64,000 bases of DNA from Streptomyces sp. VRA16 Mangrove soil. Its GTDB lineage: Bacteria; Actinomycetota; Actinomycetes; Streptomycetales; Streptomycetaceae. This document shows, in pieces, positions 53,044 to 60,887 of this stretch. Position numbers and translations under genes: made by a program. Each line of letters opens with the position of its first letter. Within the stretch, counting starts at the first letter, position 1. Below the pieces are notes generated by a model. That model was not told the origin of the DNA. It saw only the letters and a list, made by a program, of their open reading frames with translations, and searched no databases. The stretch covers positions 28,660 to 92,659 of the forward strand of contig NZ_JAFVLN010000027.1 of NCBI RefSeq assembly GCF_017377775.1. The letters run 5' to 3'.

Positions 53044-54561
53044 CTACAGCGCCGCCGTCACCTCCCGGGCCACCCGCTCGCCGGACCGCACGGCCCCGTC
53101 CATGTAACCGCACCAGTACGCGGACGTCTCCGTCCCCGCCCAGTGGATTCCGCCGACGGGAGCCCGCAGCGCGGCCCCGTACTGGGTGAGCACGCCGGGC
53201 GGCGCGTAGGCGACCGGGCCGCCGCGCGAGAAGCCCTCGTTGTCCCAGCGCTGGAGGACGAACGCGGCCGGATTCGCGGCCTTGTCACCGAAGTACGTCA
53301 CGTAGTCCTTGAGGACCGCGGCCTTCACCTCGGCCTCGGACGCGGCGTCGTGCGCCCGCATCTCGTCCGCCTCGATGAACCCCATCAGGGCGCCGTAGGA
53401 GCCGTCCTGCGGGGAGTTGTCGAAGGTCGAGCGGACCGTGCCGGCGTCGCTGACGACCTGACCGTTGAGGCCGTCCGCCCGCCAGAACGGGGTGGCGTAG
53501 ACCGCGATCGCCTTGCCGATCGACCCCATGGGCAGGCGCTGCGCCAGCTGGTCGCGGGCGGCGGGCAGCAGCGGGTCGAAGTCGATCCGGGCGGCCAGCG
53601 GCGGCGGCACGGCGACGACGACCCGGGACGCGGTGACCGTGACGCCGTCGGCGGTGACGGTGTAGCGGCCGTCGGCGCCGCGCGCGACCCTGCGCACGGG
53701 GGAGGACAGCCGGACCACGTCCGTGCCGAGGCGTTCCGCGAGCTTCAGCGGCACCTGCTGCGAACCGCCCGTGAAGCGGGTGGCCTGCGCGCCGTCCGCC
53801 GTCTCCGTGAGCCGCTCGAAGGTGCCCGGCGTCGACTCGTTGCCCGCGCTCGCGATGTAGAACAGCACGTAGAGCAGGGAGAGTTCGCGCGGTTCGGCCG
53901 AGAAGATCGAGGTGCACGCGACGTCGAGGAGGAAGCGGGCCGAAGGGATCACCGCGTTCGCCCGCAGCCACGTCTCGAACGTCTGGCGGTCCCACTCCTG
54001 CGCCTTCTCCGCCGTCCAGGGCGCGTCGACCGGCACCTTCTTCGCCATGTCGTCGAGCAGGGCCTGCACGGCGGCCGCGTTGGCGAGGCCCGCCGCGTCG
54101 ATGGGCGGGACCGAGCCCAGGAGGCCGTCGGTGGCGTACGGCGTGCGCTTGCCGTCCTTGTAGAGGACGTTCTTGCCCGTGTTGTACGTGGCGAAGGTCG
54201 CCACGCCCAGGTCGTCGGCCAGCGCCTTGATGCGGTCCTGGGTGGGGCCGATGAACTCGCCGCCGCCCTCCGTGGTGCCGCCGCCGGGCAGCTTCAGGTT
54301 CACGACGCGGCCGCCGACGCGGTCCCTCGCCTCCAGGACGAGGACCTTCTTGCCCGCGGCGATCAGGTCGCGGGCGGCGGTCAGGCCGGCGAGGCCCGCG
54401 CCGACGACGGCCACGTCCACGTCCCTGGTGTCGGCGGCCCGTGCGGTGCCGGTGCCGGTGCCGGTGGCCAGGAGAGTGGTCGCCGCCGCGCCGGTGAGAA
54501 GGGCGCGGCGGCGGGTGAGGTTTCCGTTGAGCGGGTTGAGCGGGGTTCTTTCGCGTGGCAT
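53044..54561 (-). CDS. Secreted flavin amine oxidase-like protein
   Basis: 505 residues. Twin-arginine start (TRRRALLTGAAATTLLATG) suggests Tat export; GTGTGTA repeats follow. FAD-binding VVGAGLAGLTAARDL (52-66), EARDRVGGRV, and the C-terminal GGIHWAGTETSAYWCGYMDGA are the flavin monoamine oxidase signatures. Oxidation of amines or amino acids outside the cell with H2O2 release is likely. Three bases separate its stop from the neighbouring convergent gene. ATG 54561. Substrate unknown. Confidence 0.88.
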   Translation of the reverse strand: MPRERTPLNPLNGNLTRRRALLTGAAATTLLATGTGTGTARAADTRDVDVAVVGAGLAGLTAARDLIAAGKKVLVLEARDRVGGRVVNLKLPGGGTTEGGGEFIGPTQDRIKALADDLGVATFATYNTGKNVLYKDGKRTPYATDGLLGSVPPIDAAGLANAAAVQALLDDMAKKVPVDAPWTAEKAQEWDRQTFETWLRANAVIPSARFLLDVACTSIFSAEPRELSLLYVLFYIASAGNESTPGTFERLTETADGAQATRFTGGSQQVPLKLAERLGTDVVRLSSPVRRVARGADGRYTVTADGVTVTASRVVVAVPPPLAARIDFDPLLPAARDQLAQRLPMGSIGKAIAVYATPFWRADGLNGQVVSDAGTVRSTFDNSPQDGSYGALMGFIEADEMRAHDAASEAEVKAAVLKDYVTYFGDKAANPAAFVLQRWDNEGFSRGGPVAYAPPGVLTQYGAALRAPVGGIHWAGTETSAYWCGYMDGAVRSGERVAREVTAAL

Positions 54562-54716
54562 TGCGGTGCACTCCGTCTCGCTCGTGGTCTGTGGCGGGGT
54601 CACGGACCGGGTCGCCCCCTCCTCCCTGTCCCGTCCCGGTCCCCGGGGGCCGCGCCCCCGGACCCCCCTTGCGTTTCGTTGTCGGCCGACCGGTGCGGCC
54701 CTGGATCGGACCGGCC

Positions 54717-55868
54717 CTAGCGGGGCTTCGCCACCGTCCGTGCGATGCGTTCCGCGTCCCTGGCCATTTCGCGGAACATGCCGCTGATGGGGTTGGTGTA
54801 GCCCTGGAAGTACAGGCCCGGTGGGGTCGTGGTGCGGGGGCGGCCCGTCGCCGGGTCCAGGACGTCCAGGTGGCCGACCAGGGACTCCAGGCCCTGGCGG
54901 TAGCCCGTCGCCGCGATCACCGTGTCGGGCGTGATGCGGCTGCCGTTCGCGAGGACCACCTCGGCCCCGTCGAAGGACTCCACCGCCGCGACCGGCTCGA
55001 CCTTCCCGCCGCGCACCGCGTCGATGAGGCCGACGTCCTGCACGGGGATCGAGCCCTCCCGCACCCGCGAGTACAGGCCCGTGTCCGGGCGCGGCAGGCC
55101 GTGCGCCGAGAGATCCGGCACGCTCAGCCTGCCCATGGGGGCCGCCAGCCGGTCCACCAGCGGGACCGGGAGGCGGCGGACGAGGATGCCGGTGAGCTGG
55201 GCGGGCCAGCCCATGGTGGAGCGGCGCACGATGTGCGGGGCCGTGCGCACCGCGAGGCGCACACGGGAGGCGCCGCCCTCGATCAGGTCGACGGCGATCT
55301 CTGCGCCGGTGTTGCCGACCCCGACGACGAGCACGTCCTGGCCGGCGTACGGGGACGGGTTGCGGTACTCGCTCGCGTGCAGCAGCCGTCCGGTGTACGA
55401 GTCCGCGCCGGGCCACGCGGGCAGCCGCGGGGTGTGGTTGTAGCCGGTCGCCACGACGACGGCGGTGCCGGTCAGCTCCCGCCCGCCGGTGGCCAGCAGC
55501 CGCCAGCCGGTGCCGTCGGCGGTGCGCTCGACGCGCGTCACCTCGACGCCGGTCACCACCTCCAGGTCGTGGTACTCGGCGTACTTCTCCAGGTAGCGCA
55601 CCACGTCGTCACGCGCGACCCAACGGCCGAAGCGGCGCGGGATCGGCAGTCCCGGGAGCGCGGAGAGACGGCGCGTGGTGTGCAGGTGGAGGCGGTCGTA
55701 GTGGGCCCGCCAGGAGGCCCCGACGCGGTCGGACTTCTCCAGGACGACGGCCCGTACGCCGTGCGCCTTGAGGCTCGCCGCCGCTGCCAGGCCACCGGGG
55801 CCGCCGCCGATGACGTACACGGGCGGACGTTCGTGGCTGCGGGCCGGCGTGGGGTTGGCGTCGGTCAT
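54717..55868 (-). CDS. FAD-dependent flavoprotein monooxygenase (FMO-like)
   Basis: 383 residues with an FAD Rossmann motif GGGPGG (21-26), the NAD(P)H Rossmann motif VGVGNTGAE (182-190) and ATGYNHTPRLPAWPG near 140-154 (the FMO-like ATG motif). Length fits the bacterial Trk/CzcO-like group rather than Baeyer-Villiger enzymes. It oxygenates or hydroxylates an unknown substrate. ATG 55868. The 155-bp gap to the oxidase gene suggests separate transcription. Confidence 0.87.
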   Translation of the reverse strand: MTDANPTPARSHERPPVYVIGGGPGGLAAAASLKAHGVRAVVLEKSDRVGASWRAHYDRLHLHTTRRLSALPGLPIPRRFGRWVARDDVVRYLEKYAEYHDLEVVTGVEVTRVERTADGTGWRLLATGGRELTGTAVVVATGYNHTPRLPAWPGADSYTGRLLHASEYRNPSPYAGQDVLVVGVGNTGAEIAVDLIEGGASRVRLAVRTAPHIVRRSTMGWPAQLTGILVRRLPVPLVDRLAAPMGRLSVPDLSAHGLPRPDTGLYSRVREGSIPVQDVGLIDAVRGGKVEPVAAVESFDGAEVVLANGSRITPDTVIAATGYRQGLESLVGHLDVLDPATGRPRTTTPPGLYFQGYTNPISGMFREMARDAERIARTVAKPR

Positions 55869-55978
55869 GAGCGGAGCGTAATCCGGCCCGTTGTCGAGGG
55901 GGTCCGGTCAAGGAGGAAATCGATTGCGGATTGATCACGGGGAACGGGGCCTTGCGCGCCGCCGGAGGATGCGCTGAA

Positions 55979-55993
55979 CTGACGTACCGTCAG
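55979..55993. promoter_or_regulatory. CTGACG-N3-CGTCAG operator 6
   Basis: CTGACGTACCGTCAG, both arms perfect, 36 bp upstream of the DoxX start. Confidence 0.85.
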
Positions 55994-56028
55994 ATGTCGT
56001 GGAAGGGGCCGGACTTCATGGACGCGAT

Positions 56029-56481
56029 ATGGATGCGATAGGCCTCGGCGGAGCCGAGTGGCTGGCCGTGCTGCGCATCGGGCTCGGCCTGTGGTGGCTG
56101 GAGAGCTGGCGGCACAAGGACAAGAAGGGCTGGTTCGAGCGCGGCACCGGGATCGCCTGGGCCGCCGACGTCGCCGCCAAGCACCGGTGGAACGCGGTGC
56201 GCAGCGGCTTCGACGTCGTCGTGAAACCGCGGCCGAGGACGATGGCGTACGTCGTCGTCTACGCGGAGCTGGCGCTCGGACTCGGGCTGATCGTCGGCCT
56301 GTTGACCCCGGTCGCCCTCGTCGGCGGGCTGCTGCTCAATCTCCTGTACTTCACGCTCATGATCCACGACTGGGCCGAGCAGGGGCAGAACGCGATGATG
56401 GGCCTGATCTCGCTGGTCGCCCTGTTCGCGATGTCCTGGCAGACCTGGTCCCTCGACCACGCGATCGGACTGTTCGGATGA
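56029..56481 (+). CDS. DoxX-family membrane protein
   Basis: 150 residues with about four helices (EWLAVLRIGLGLWWLESW, MAYVVVYAELALGLGLIVGL, LVGGLLLNLLYFTLMI, MMGLISLVALFAMSW). DoxX proteins serve in thiosulfate:quinone oxidoreductases and redox complexes, with no clear job here. ATG 56029; a GTG at 55999 is in frame but falls against operator 6. Overlaps the DUF35 gene by ATGA, so they form one operon under the CTGACG operator. Confidence 0.85.
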   Translation: MDAIGLGGAEWLAVLRIGLGLWWLESWRHKDKKGWFERGTGIAWAADVAAKHRWNAVRSGFDVVVKPRPRTMAYVVVYAELALGLGLIVGLLTPVALVGGLLLNLLYFTLMIHDWAEQGQNAMMGLISLVALFAMSWQTWSLDHAIGLFG

Positions 56482-56912
56482 GCCCCGCGACCACGCCGCC
56501 GAGCGGGGGCGCGCGGTTCGACGTGCCCGAGCCGGACGCCTTCACCCGCGCCTACTGGGACGCCGCCGCCGAGGGCACGCTGCTGCTGCGGCACTGCGCG
56601 GCGTGCGGGCGCAGCCACCACTACCCGCGGGAGTTCTGCCCGTACTGCTGGAGCGAGGACGGGGCGTGGCGCCCGGCGAGCGGCCGGGCCTCCCTCTACA
56701 CCTGGTCCGTCGTGCACCGCAACGACCTGCCGCCCTTCGGTACCCGCACCCCCTACGTCGCCGCCGTCGTCGACCTCGCCGAGGGGCCGCGGATGATGAC
56801 CGAGGTGGTGGAGTGCGAGGCGGCGGCACTGCGGGTCGGGATGGAACTGGCCGTCACCTTCCGGGACGGCGTGCCGGTGTTCAGGACCGCAAGCCGGGCC
56901 CCCCGGGAATAA
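56478..56912 (+). CDS. DUF35/OB-fold zinc-ribbon acyl-CoA-binding protein
   Basis: 144 residues. A zinc ribbon with Cys40, Cys43, Cys54 and Cys57 precedes an OB-fold domain (about 70-135, YTWSVVHRNDLPPF, PYVAAVVDLAEGPRM). DUF35 proteins normally partner a thiolase or hydratase encoded next to them. No thiolase is adjacent in this window, so the partner must be encoded elsewhere. ATG 56478 overlaps the DoxX stop. Confidence 0.88.
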   Translation: MSPATTPPSGGARFDVPEPDAFTRAYWDAAAEGTLLLRHCAACGRSHHYPREFCPYCWSEDGAWRPASGRASLYTWSVVHRNDLPPFGTRTPYVAAVVDLAEGPRMMTEVVECEAAALRVGMELAVTFRDGVPVFRTASRAPRE

Positions 56913-56952
56913 CGGGCTGCGCGGGGGCACGGGCGCCGGGCAGCATGGGCGG

Positions 56953-57858
56953 ATGGTGGACACGCAAGCGCATGAGGGAGCCGGAAAGTGGTGGCTCACC
57001 CGCGACCCCGAGGAGTTCGAGCGGCGGGCCGGGGCCTTTCTCCGGGCCGATCCCGCCCTGCACACGGTGCCGTTGAGCGTGCTCGCCGGGCTGCTGGCCA
57101 AGGAGGCACGCTTCGACGGCACGACCGCCCGGTTCGGGGTGTGGACCGACGCGGCCGGGGAGGTGGCGGGCGCCCTGCTCTGGACACCGCCGTTCCCGCC
57201 GTACGTCAGTCCGCTCGGGCCCGACGCGGCCGAGGCGCTGGTCGCCGCCATCGACGCGGACCTGCCCGTCGGGGTCGGCGGCACGGTCGAGGGCGCCCGC
57301 GCCGTCGCCGACGCCTGGCTGCGCCGCCACCCCGGCGGCTCGGTCACCGAGGGCATGGCCCAGCGGCTGTACGTGCTCGGCGAGCTGGCACCGCCCGCGC
57401 CCGCACCGCCGGGCACCGCCCGGGTCGCGGGCCCGGCCGACCGGGATCTGCTGGCCCGCTGGTTCAAGGAGTTCAGCGACGAGGCCGCCGGCGGCATCGA
57501 GGACAGGCTCACCCGGGAACAGGCCCTCGCCTGGGCCGACTCCCGGATCTCGTACGGCGGCGCGACCCTGTGGCTGGCCCCCGACGGCACGCCCGTCGCG
57601 CTGGCCGGCGTCACCCGGCTCGTCGGCGGCAGCGTGCGCGTCGCCCCCGTCTACACGCCCAAGGAGCTGCGCGGCCGCGGATACGGCGGGGCCGCGACCG
57701 CCGAGGTGAGCCGGGCGGCGCTCGCCGCGGGAGCGGACGCGGTGGTGCTCTTCACCGACCTCGCCAACCCGACGAGCAACGCCCTGTACCAGCGCCTCGG
57801 TTACCGGCCCGTGCGGGACTTCACCGTCCTGAGGTTCACGGCCACAGCAACTCCTTGA
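56953..57858 (+). CDS. GNAT-family N-acetyltransferase
   Basis: 301 residues. N-terminal half is a degenerate acetyltransferase-like module; the C-terminal half is a typical GNAT with LARWFKEFSDEAAGG near 155-169 and the acetyl-CoA-binding segment VYTPKELRGRGYGGAATAEVS near 233-253 (R-G-x-G-Y/G), NALYQRLGYRPV. Length is double that of simple GNATs. Substrate unknown. Its end overlaps the convergent PNPOx-like gene by 23 bp. Confidence 0.87.
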   Translation: MVDTQAHEGAGKWWLTRDPEEFERRAGAFLRADPALHTVPLSVLAGLLAKEARFDGTTARFGVWTDAAGEVAGALLWTPPFPPYVSPLGPDAAEALVAAIDADLPVGVGGTVEGARAVADAWLRRHPGGSVTEGMAQRLYVLGELAPPAPAPPGTARVAGPADRDLLARWFKEFSDEAAGGIEDRLTREQALAWADSRISYGGATLWLAPDGTPVALAGVTRLVGGSVRVAPVYTPKELRGRGYGGAATAEVSRAALAAGADAVVLFTDLANPTSNALYQRLGYRPVRDFTVLRFTATATP

Positions 57859-58501
57859 CCCAGCCCGCCTCCGTGCGGCGGTACCTGAGCCGCACGTGCC
57901 GCCGCCGGGCGTCGCCCTGGAAGAACTCCACCTCGTCCGGCCTCAGTTCGTACGCCGTCCAGGACGGCACCGGCGCGTCCGGCTCGCGCTGCGCCCGCTC
58001 CCACGCGGCCTGCGACGCGCGCTCCAACTCCGCAGCGGAGGAGAGGAGTTCGCTCTGGTGGCCGGTGAGGGCGGCGGCGAGCGCGCCGGTGGAGCGGGCG
58101 TGCAGATCGGCCTGCGCCACCTCGGCGGGCGCCGAACGGACGGGGCCGCGGACCCGGACCTGGCGGCCCTGCACCGGCCAGTAGAAGCCGAGCGCCGCGT
58201 ACGGGCGGGCGGCCAGCTGGCGGCCCTTGGCGCTGCCGGAGTGCGAGGCGAAGCTCCAGCCGCTCTCCCGGTCGGCGCCGTGCAGCATCACCGTACGGAC
58301 GTCGGCGCGGCCCTCCCCGTCGCTGGTCGCCAGCGACGGGGTGTGCGGCTCGGTCTGCCCGGCCGCCACGGCCGCCGCGAACCACTGGGTGAACAGCGCG
58401 ACCGGCTCGGCGGGCGCGGCCCCGGTGTCGAAGGCGGGCAGCTCGGTGTCCCAGACGCGCAGGGACCTCAGGAGGGCTTGAAGATCTGGTTCCGGTTCCA
58501 T
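57836..58501 (-). CDS. PNPOx-family flavoprotein (pdxH/PhzG-like)
   Basis: 221 residues, PNP-oxidase fold: ADVRTVMLHGADRESGWSFAS near 65-85, GFYWPVQGRQVRVRGPV near 104-120 and C-terminal EFFQGDARRRHVRLRYRR. It lacks some of the strict PdxH residues at the C-terminus (WQGRxNRxHxR is changed to FQGDARRRHVR), which argues for a PhzG-like or other FMN oxidase role. ATG 58501 lacks a strong RBS. The kinase gene ends 13 bp away on the same strand. Confidence 0.85.
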   Translation of the reverse strand: MEPEPDLQALLRSLRVWDTELPAFDTGAAPAEPVALFTQWFAAAVAAGQTEPHTPSLATSDGEGRADVRTVMLHGADRESGWSFASHSGSAKGRQLAARPYAALGFYWPVQGRQVRVRGPVRSAPAEVAQADLHARSTGALAAALTGHQSELLSSAAELERASQAAWERAQREPDAPVPSWTAYELRPDEVEFFQGDARRRHVRLRYRRTEAGWVKELLWP

Positions 58502-58514
58502 GGGGTGATTGTCG

Positions 58515-60815
58515 TCAATCGCGGGTCAGGGACGCCACCGTGCCGAGCGGGTCCCAGGAGCCCGCGCCGCGCAGCTCCACCCAGACGGGGCGGGTGACGC
58601 CCGTGCCGAGGGAGGCGGGCGTGTAGTCGCCCTGGAGGCCGTTGATCCGGGCGCCGGGCAGGGCGGCCGCGATGTGCGCGCGGGCCGCGGCGGCCGTCGT
58701 GTCGTTGACCGCCTTCGCCCGGAACGCGGCCACGACCGCCTGCGCCGCCTCGTACTCCTCCAGGGCCCCGGGCCGCGTCATGAGCGGCCGTACCCGGGCG
58801 CACCAGGCGGCGTCCTGGGTGCACTCGCCCTTCTCCGGCGCCCCGGCGGGGGACGTGGTGCGAAAGCGCAGGGTGCCGTCGGGCACCGACTCCTGGGCGG
58901 ACCGCGGCGCGGCGGTGGCGGCGCAGTCGGCGTGGTGGTCGGGGGCGAGGGCGATCTCACCCCGGTATCCGGCGTGCCGCAGCGCGGTGACGTTGTCGCC
59001 CTGGCCGCTCTGGTCGGCGAGGTAGACGGTGTCCGGCCGGGCCCCGGCGAGCAGCCGGCGCAGCGCGCTCCGCTTCATGGCGTACGGCGGTGTCGGGGAC
59101 GGGGTGAACCCGTACCCGGCGCCGCGGCCCGCCGCGAACCGCTCCGCCAGCGGCTCCAGGCCCGCGGTGTCCGGGGCGAGCAGCCGCTTGGTGTGCATGA
59201 CCTGTTCCAGATACGCGCCGAACTGTTCGACGGCGTCGGCGGGATCGGCCCCGGACCGCGGTGCGTGCGCGTAGTCCTGGCAGGTGCGCAGGGCGGGGGT
59301 GCCCTTCATCAGGCCCGCGGTGCCCGCCGCGGTCCCGATCAGGGCGACGACGTCCGGGTGCTTGCGCTCGAACTCGGCCGTGGTCAGGGCGCTCGCGTTC
59401 GGCACGGCCACGACCTTCAGCGGCAGCAGCCCCGCGTAGTCGTCCAGGGCCCGCTCCACGGCCCTGGTGTCGGCGCCCGTGCCCTGGTTCGCGACGGCGA
59501 TCCGGAACGTGGGCTGGTTCAGCGGCCGTACCGGGGGCGGCGGCCCGGCCGGACCGCCGCCCCCGCCGTTCAGGGTGGCGGCCACCGAGATCCCGCCGCC
59601 GACACAGGCCAGGGCGACGGCACCGACGAGAAGGGTGCGGCGGCTGCGGCGGCGGGCGGGTTTGGGGGCGGGAGGGGTGAGCTTTCTGGTTGCCGGGGTG
59701 GGGGCCGGGGCCGGGGCCGGCGCGGGTGAGGGTGAGGGTGCCGGTGCTGGTGCCGACGCTGGCGTCGAGGCCGGTGCCGGTGCTTGTGCTGACGCTGGCG
59801 TCGAGGCTGGTGCGGGAGTCGAGGTTGGTGCCGGTGCCGGTGCCGGTGCCGGTGCCGGTGCCGATGTCGGTGTCTTGACCGTCGGTCCGGTCCGTCCGGT
59901 GTGCCCGGCCGGCCCAGCCGGTCCGGTCGGCCCTGCGGAGGTCCCCGGCCCGCACCCCGTCACCCCGTCGAGCAGCGCCACCACCGCGTCCGCGTCCGCG
60001 GGCCGGTCAGCGGGGCGCTTCGCCATCAGCGCGGCTGTCAACTCGTCTACGAGGGGCGGCACTTCGGCCCGTGCCCGGCTGGGCTTCAGCGGTGTGTCGT
60101 GCAGATGGTTGTACATGACCCCGGCGGCGGGCCCGACGAACGGCGGCCTGCCCACGAGGAGTTCGTAGAGCACGCAGCCCAGCGCGTACAGGTCGATGCG
60201 TCCGTCGCCCGGCTCCTGCCGGAACCGTTCGGGCGCCATGTAGAGCACACTCCCGATCGGCAGCGTGCCGGTCCTGGTCAGCCGGGTCGCGGACTCCGCG
60301 CCCTCGAGGAACGCGGCGATCCCGAAGTCCAGGATCTTCACCGCACCGGGGTCGCCCGGCGCGACCATGATGTTGCCGGGCTTGATGTCCCGGTGCACGA
60401 TCCCGGCGCGGTGCGCCGCGGCCAGCCCGAGCGCCGTCTGCCGCGCCCACTCCAGGGCCCGCCCGACGGGGACCCGCACCTCCCGCCGCAGCATCTCCTG
60501 CAGCGACTCGCCCTCGACCAGCTCCATGACGAGGTAGGGGACTTCACCGTTCGGCTCGCCGTCGGTGTCCGTCCCGTGGTCGAAGACCGTGACGACGTAC
60601 GGGCTGGACAGCGCGGCGACCGCCCGCGCCTCCCGCCGGAACCGGCGCAGCAGCTCCTGCCGCTCGCCCGCCTCGATGTCGTCCGGCGGCGCGAACAGCT
60701 TCAGGGCGACGACCCGCCCGAGGTCCTCGTCCCGGGCGCGCCAGACCTGCCCCATGCCACCGGAACCGATGGTCTCCAGAAGCCGGTAGCGCCCGCTGAG
60801 CACTCGTCCCCGCAT
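58515..60815 (-). CDS. Ser/Thr protein kinase fused to a LivJ-like extracytoplasmic binding domain
   Basis: 766 residues. Kinase domain 1-265: glycine loop GSGGMGQVWRA, Lys39, HRDIKPGN, DFGIAAF, MAPERF. A Pro/Ala/Thr linker (about 290-375) with many APAP units, then basic residues and one membrane helix near 385-402 (LLVGAVALACVGGGISVAA). The C-terminal 360 residues resemble a type I solute-binding fold (VKVVAVPNASALTTAEF, GFTPSPTPPYAM, TVYLADQSGQGDN). Signal input by a ligand is an inference. TTG 60845 would add ten residues. Confidence 0.9.
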   Translation of the reverse strand: MRGRVLSGRYRLLETIGSGGMGQVWRARDEDLGRVVALKLFAPPDDIEAGERQELLRRFRREARAVAALSSPYVVTVFDHGTDTDGEPNGEVPYLVMELVEGESLQEMLRREVRVPVGRALEWARQTALGLAAAHRAGIVHRDIKPGNIMVAPGDPGAVKILDFGIAAFLEGAESATRLTRTGTLPIGSVLYMAPERFRQEPGDGRIDLYALGCVLYELLVGRPPFVGPAAGVMYNHLHDTPLKPSRARAEVPPLVDELTAALMAKRPADRPADADAVVALLDGVTGCGPGTSAGPTGPAGPAGHTGRTGPTVKTPTSAPAPAPAPAPAPTSTPAPASTPASAQAPAPASTPASAPAPAPSPSPAPAPAPAPTPATRKLTPPAPKPARRRSRRTLLVGAVALACVGGGISVAATLNGGGGGPAGPPPPVRPLNQPTFRIAVANQGTGADTRAVERALDDYAGLLPLKVVAVPNASALTTAEFERKHPDVVALIGTAAGTAGLMKGTPALRTCQDYAHAPRSGADPADAVEQFGAYLEQVMHTKRLLAPDTAGLEPLAERFAAGRGAGYGFTPSPTPPYAMKRSALRRLLAGARPDTVYLADQSGQGDNVTALRHAGYRGEIALAPDHHADCAATAAPRSAQESVPDGTLRFRTTSPAGAPEKGECTQDAAWCARVRPLMTRPGALEEYEAAQAVVAAFRAKAVNDTTAAAARAHIAAALPGARINGLQGDYTPASLGTGVTRPVWVELRGAGSWDPLGTVASLTRD
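59690..59880. repeat. GCCGGT-rich simple repeat coding the kinase linker
   Basis: GCCGGTGCCGGT-type iterations, seen around 59725-59870, encode the AP-rich linker of the kinase. Length differs between strains easily; no other function is inferred. Confidence 0.7.
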
Positions 60816-60887
60816 AGCGTTCGACGCTAGCCCCGGAATCGACAACTCCCCATCACAGCTTGTGCGTTCGTCCGTAACGGTTTCGGC

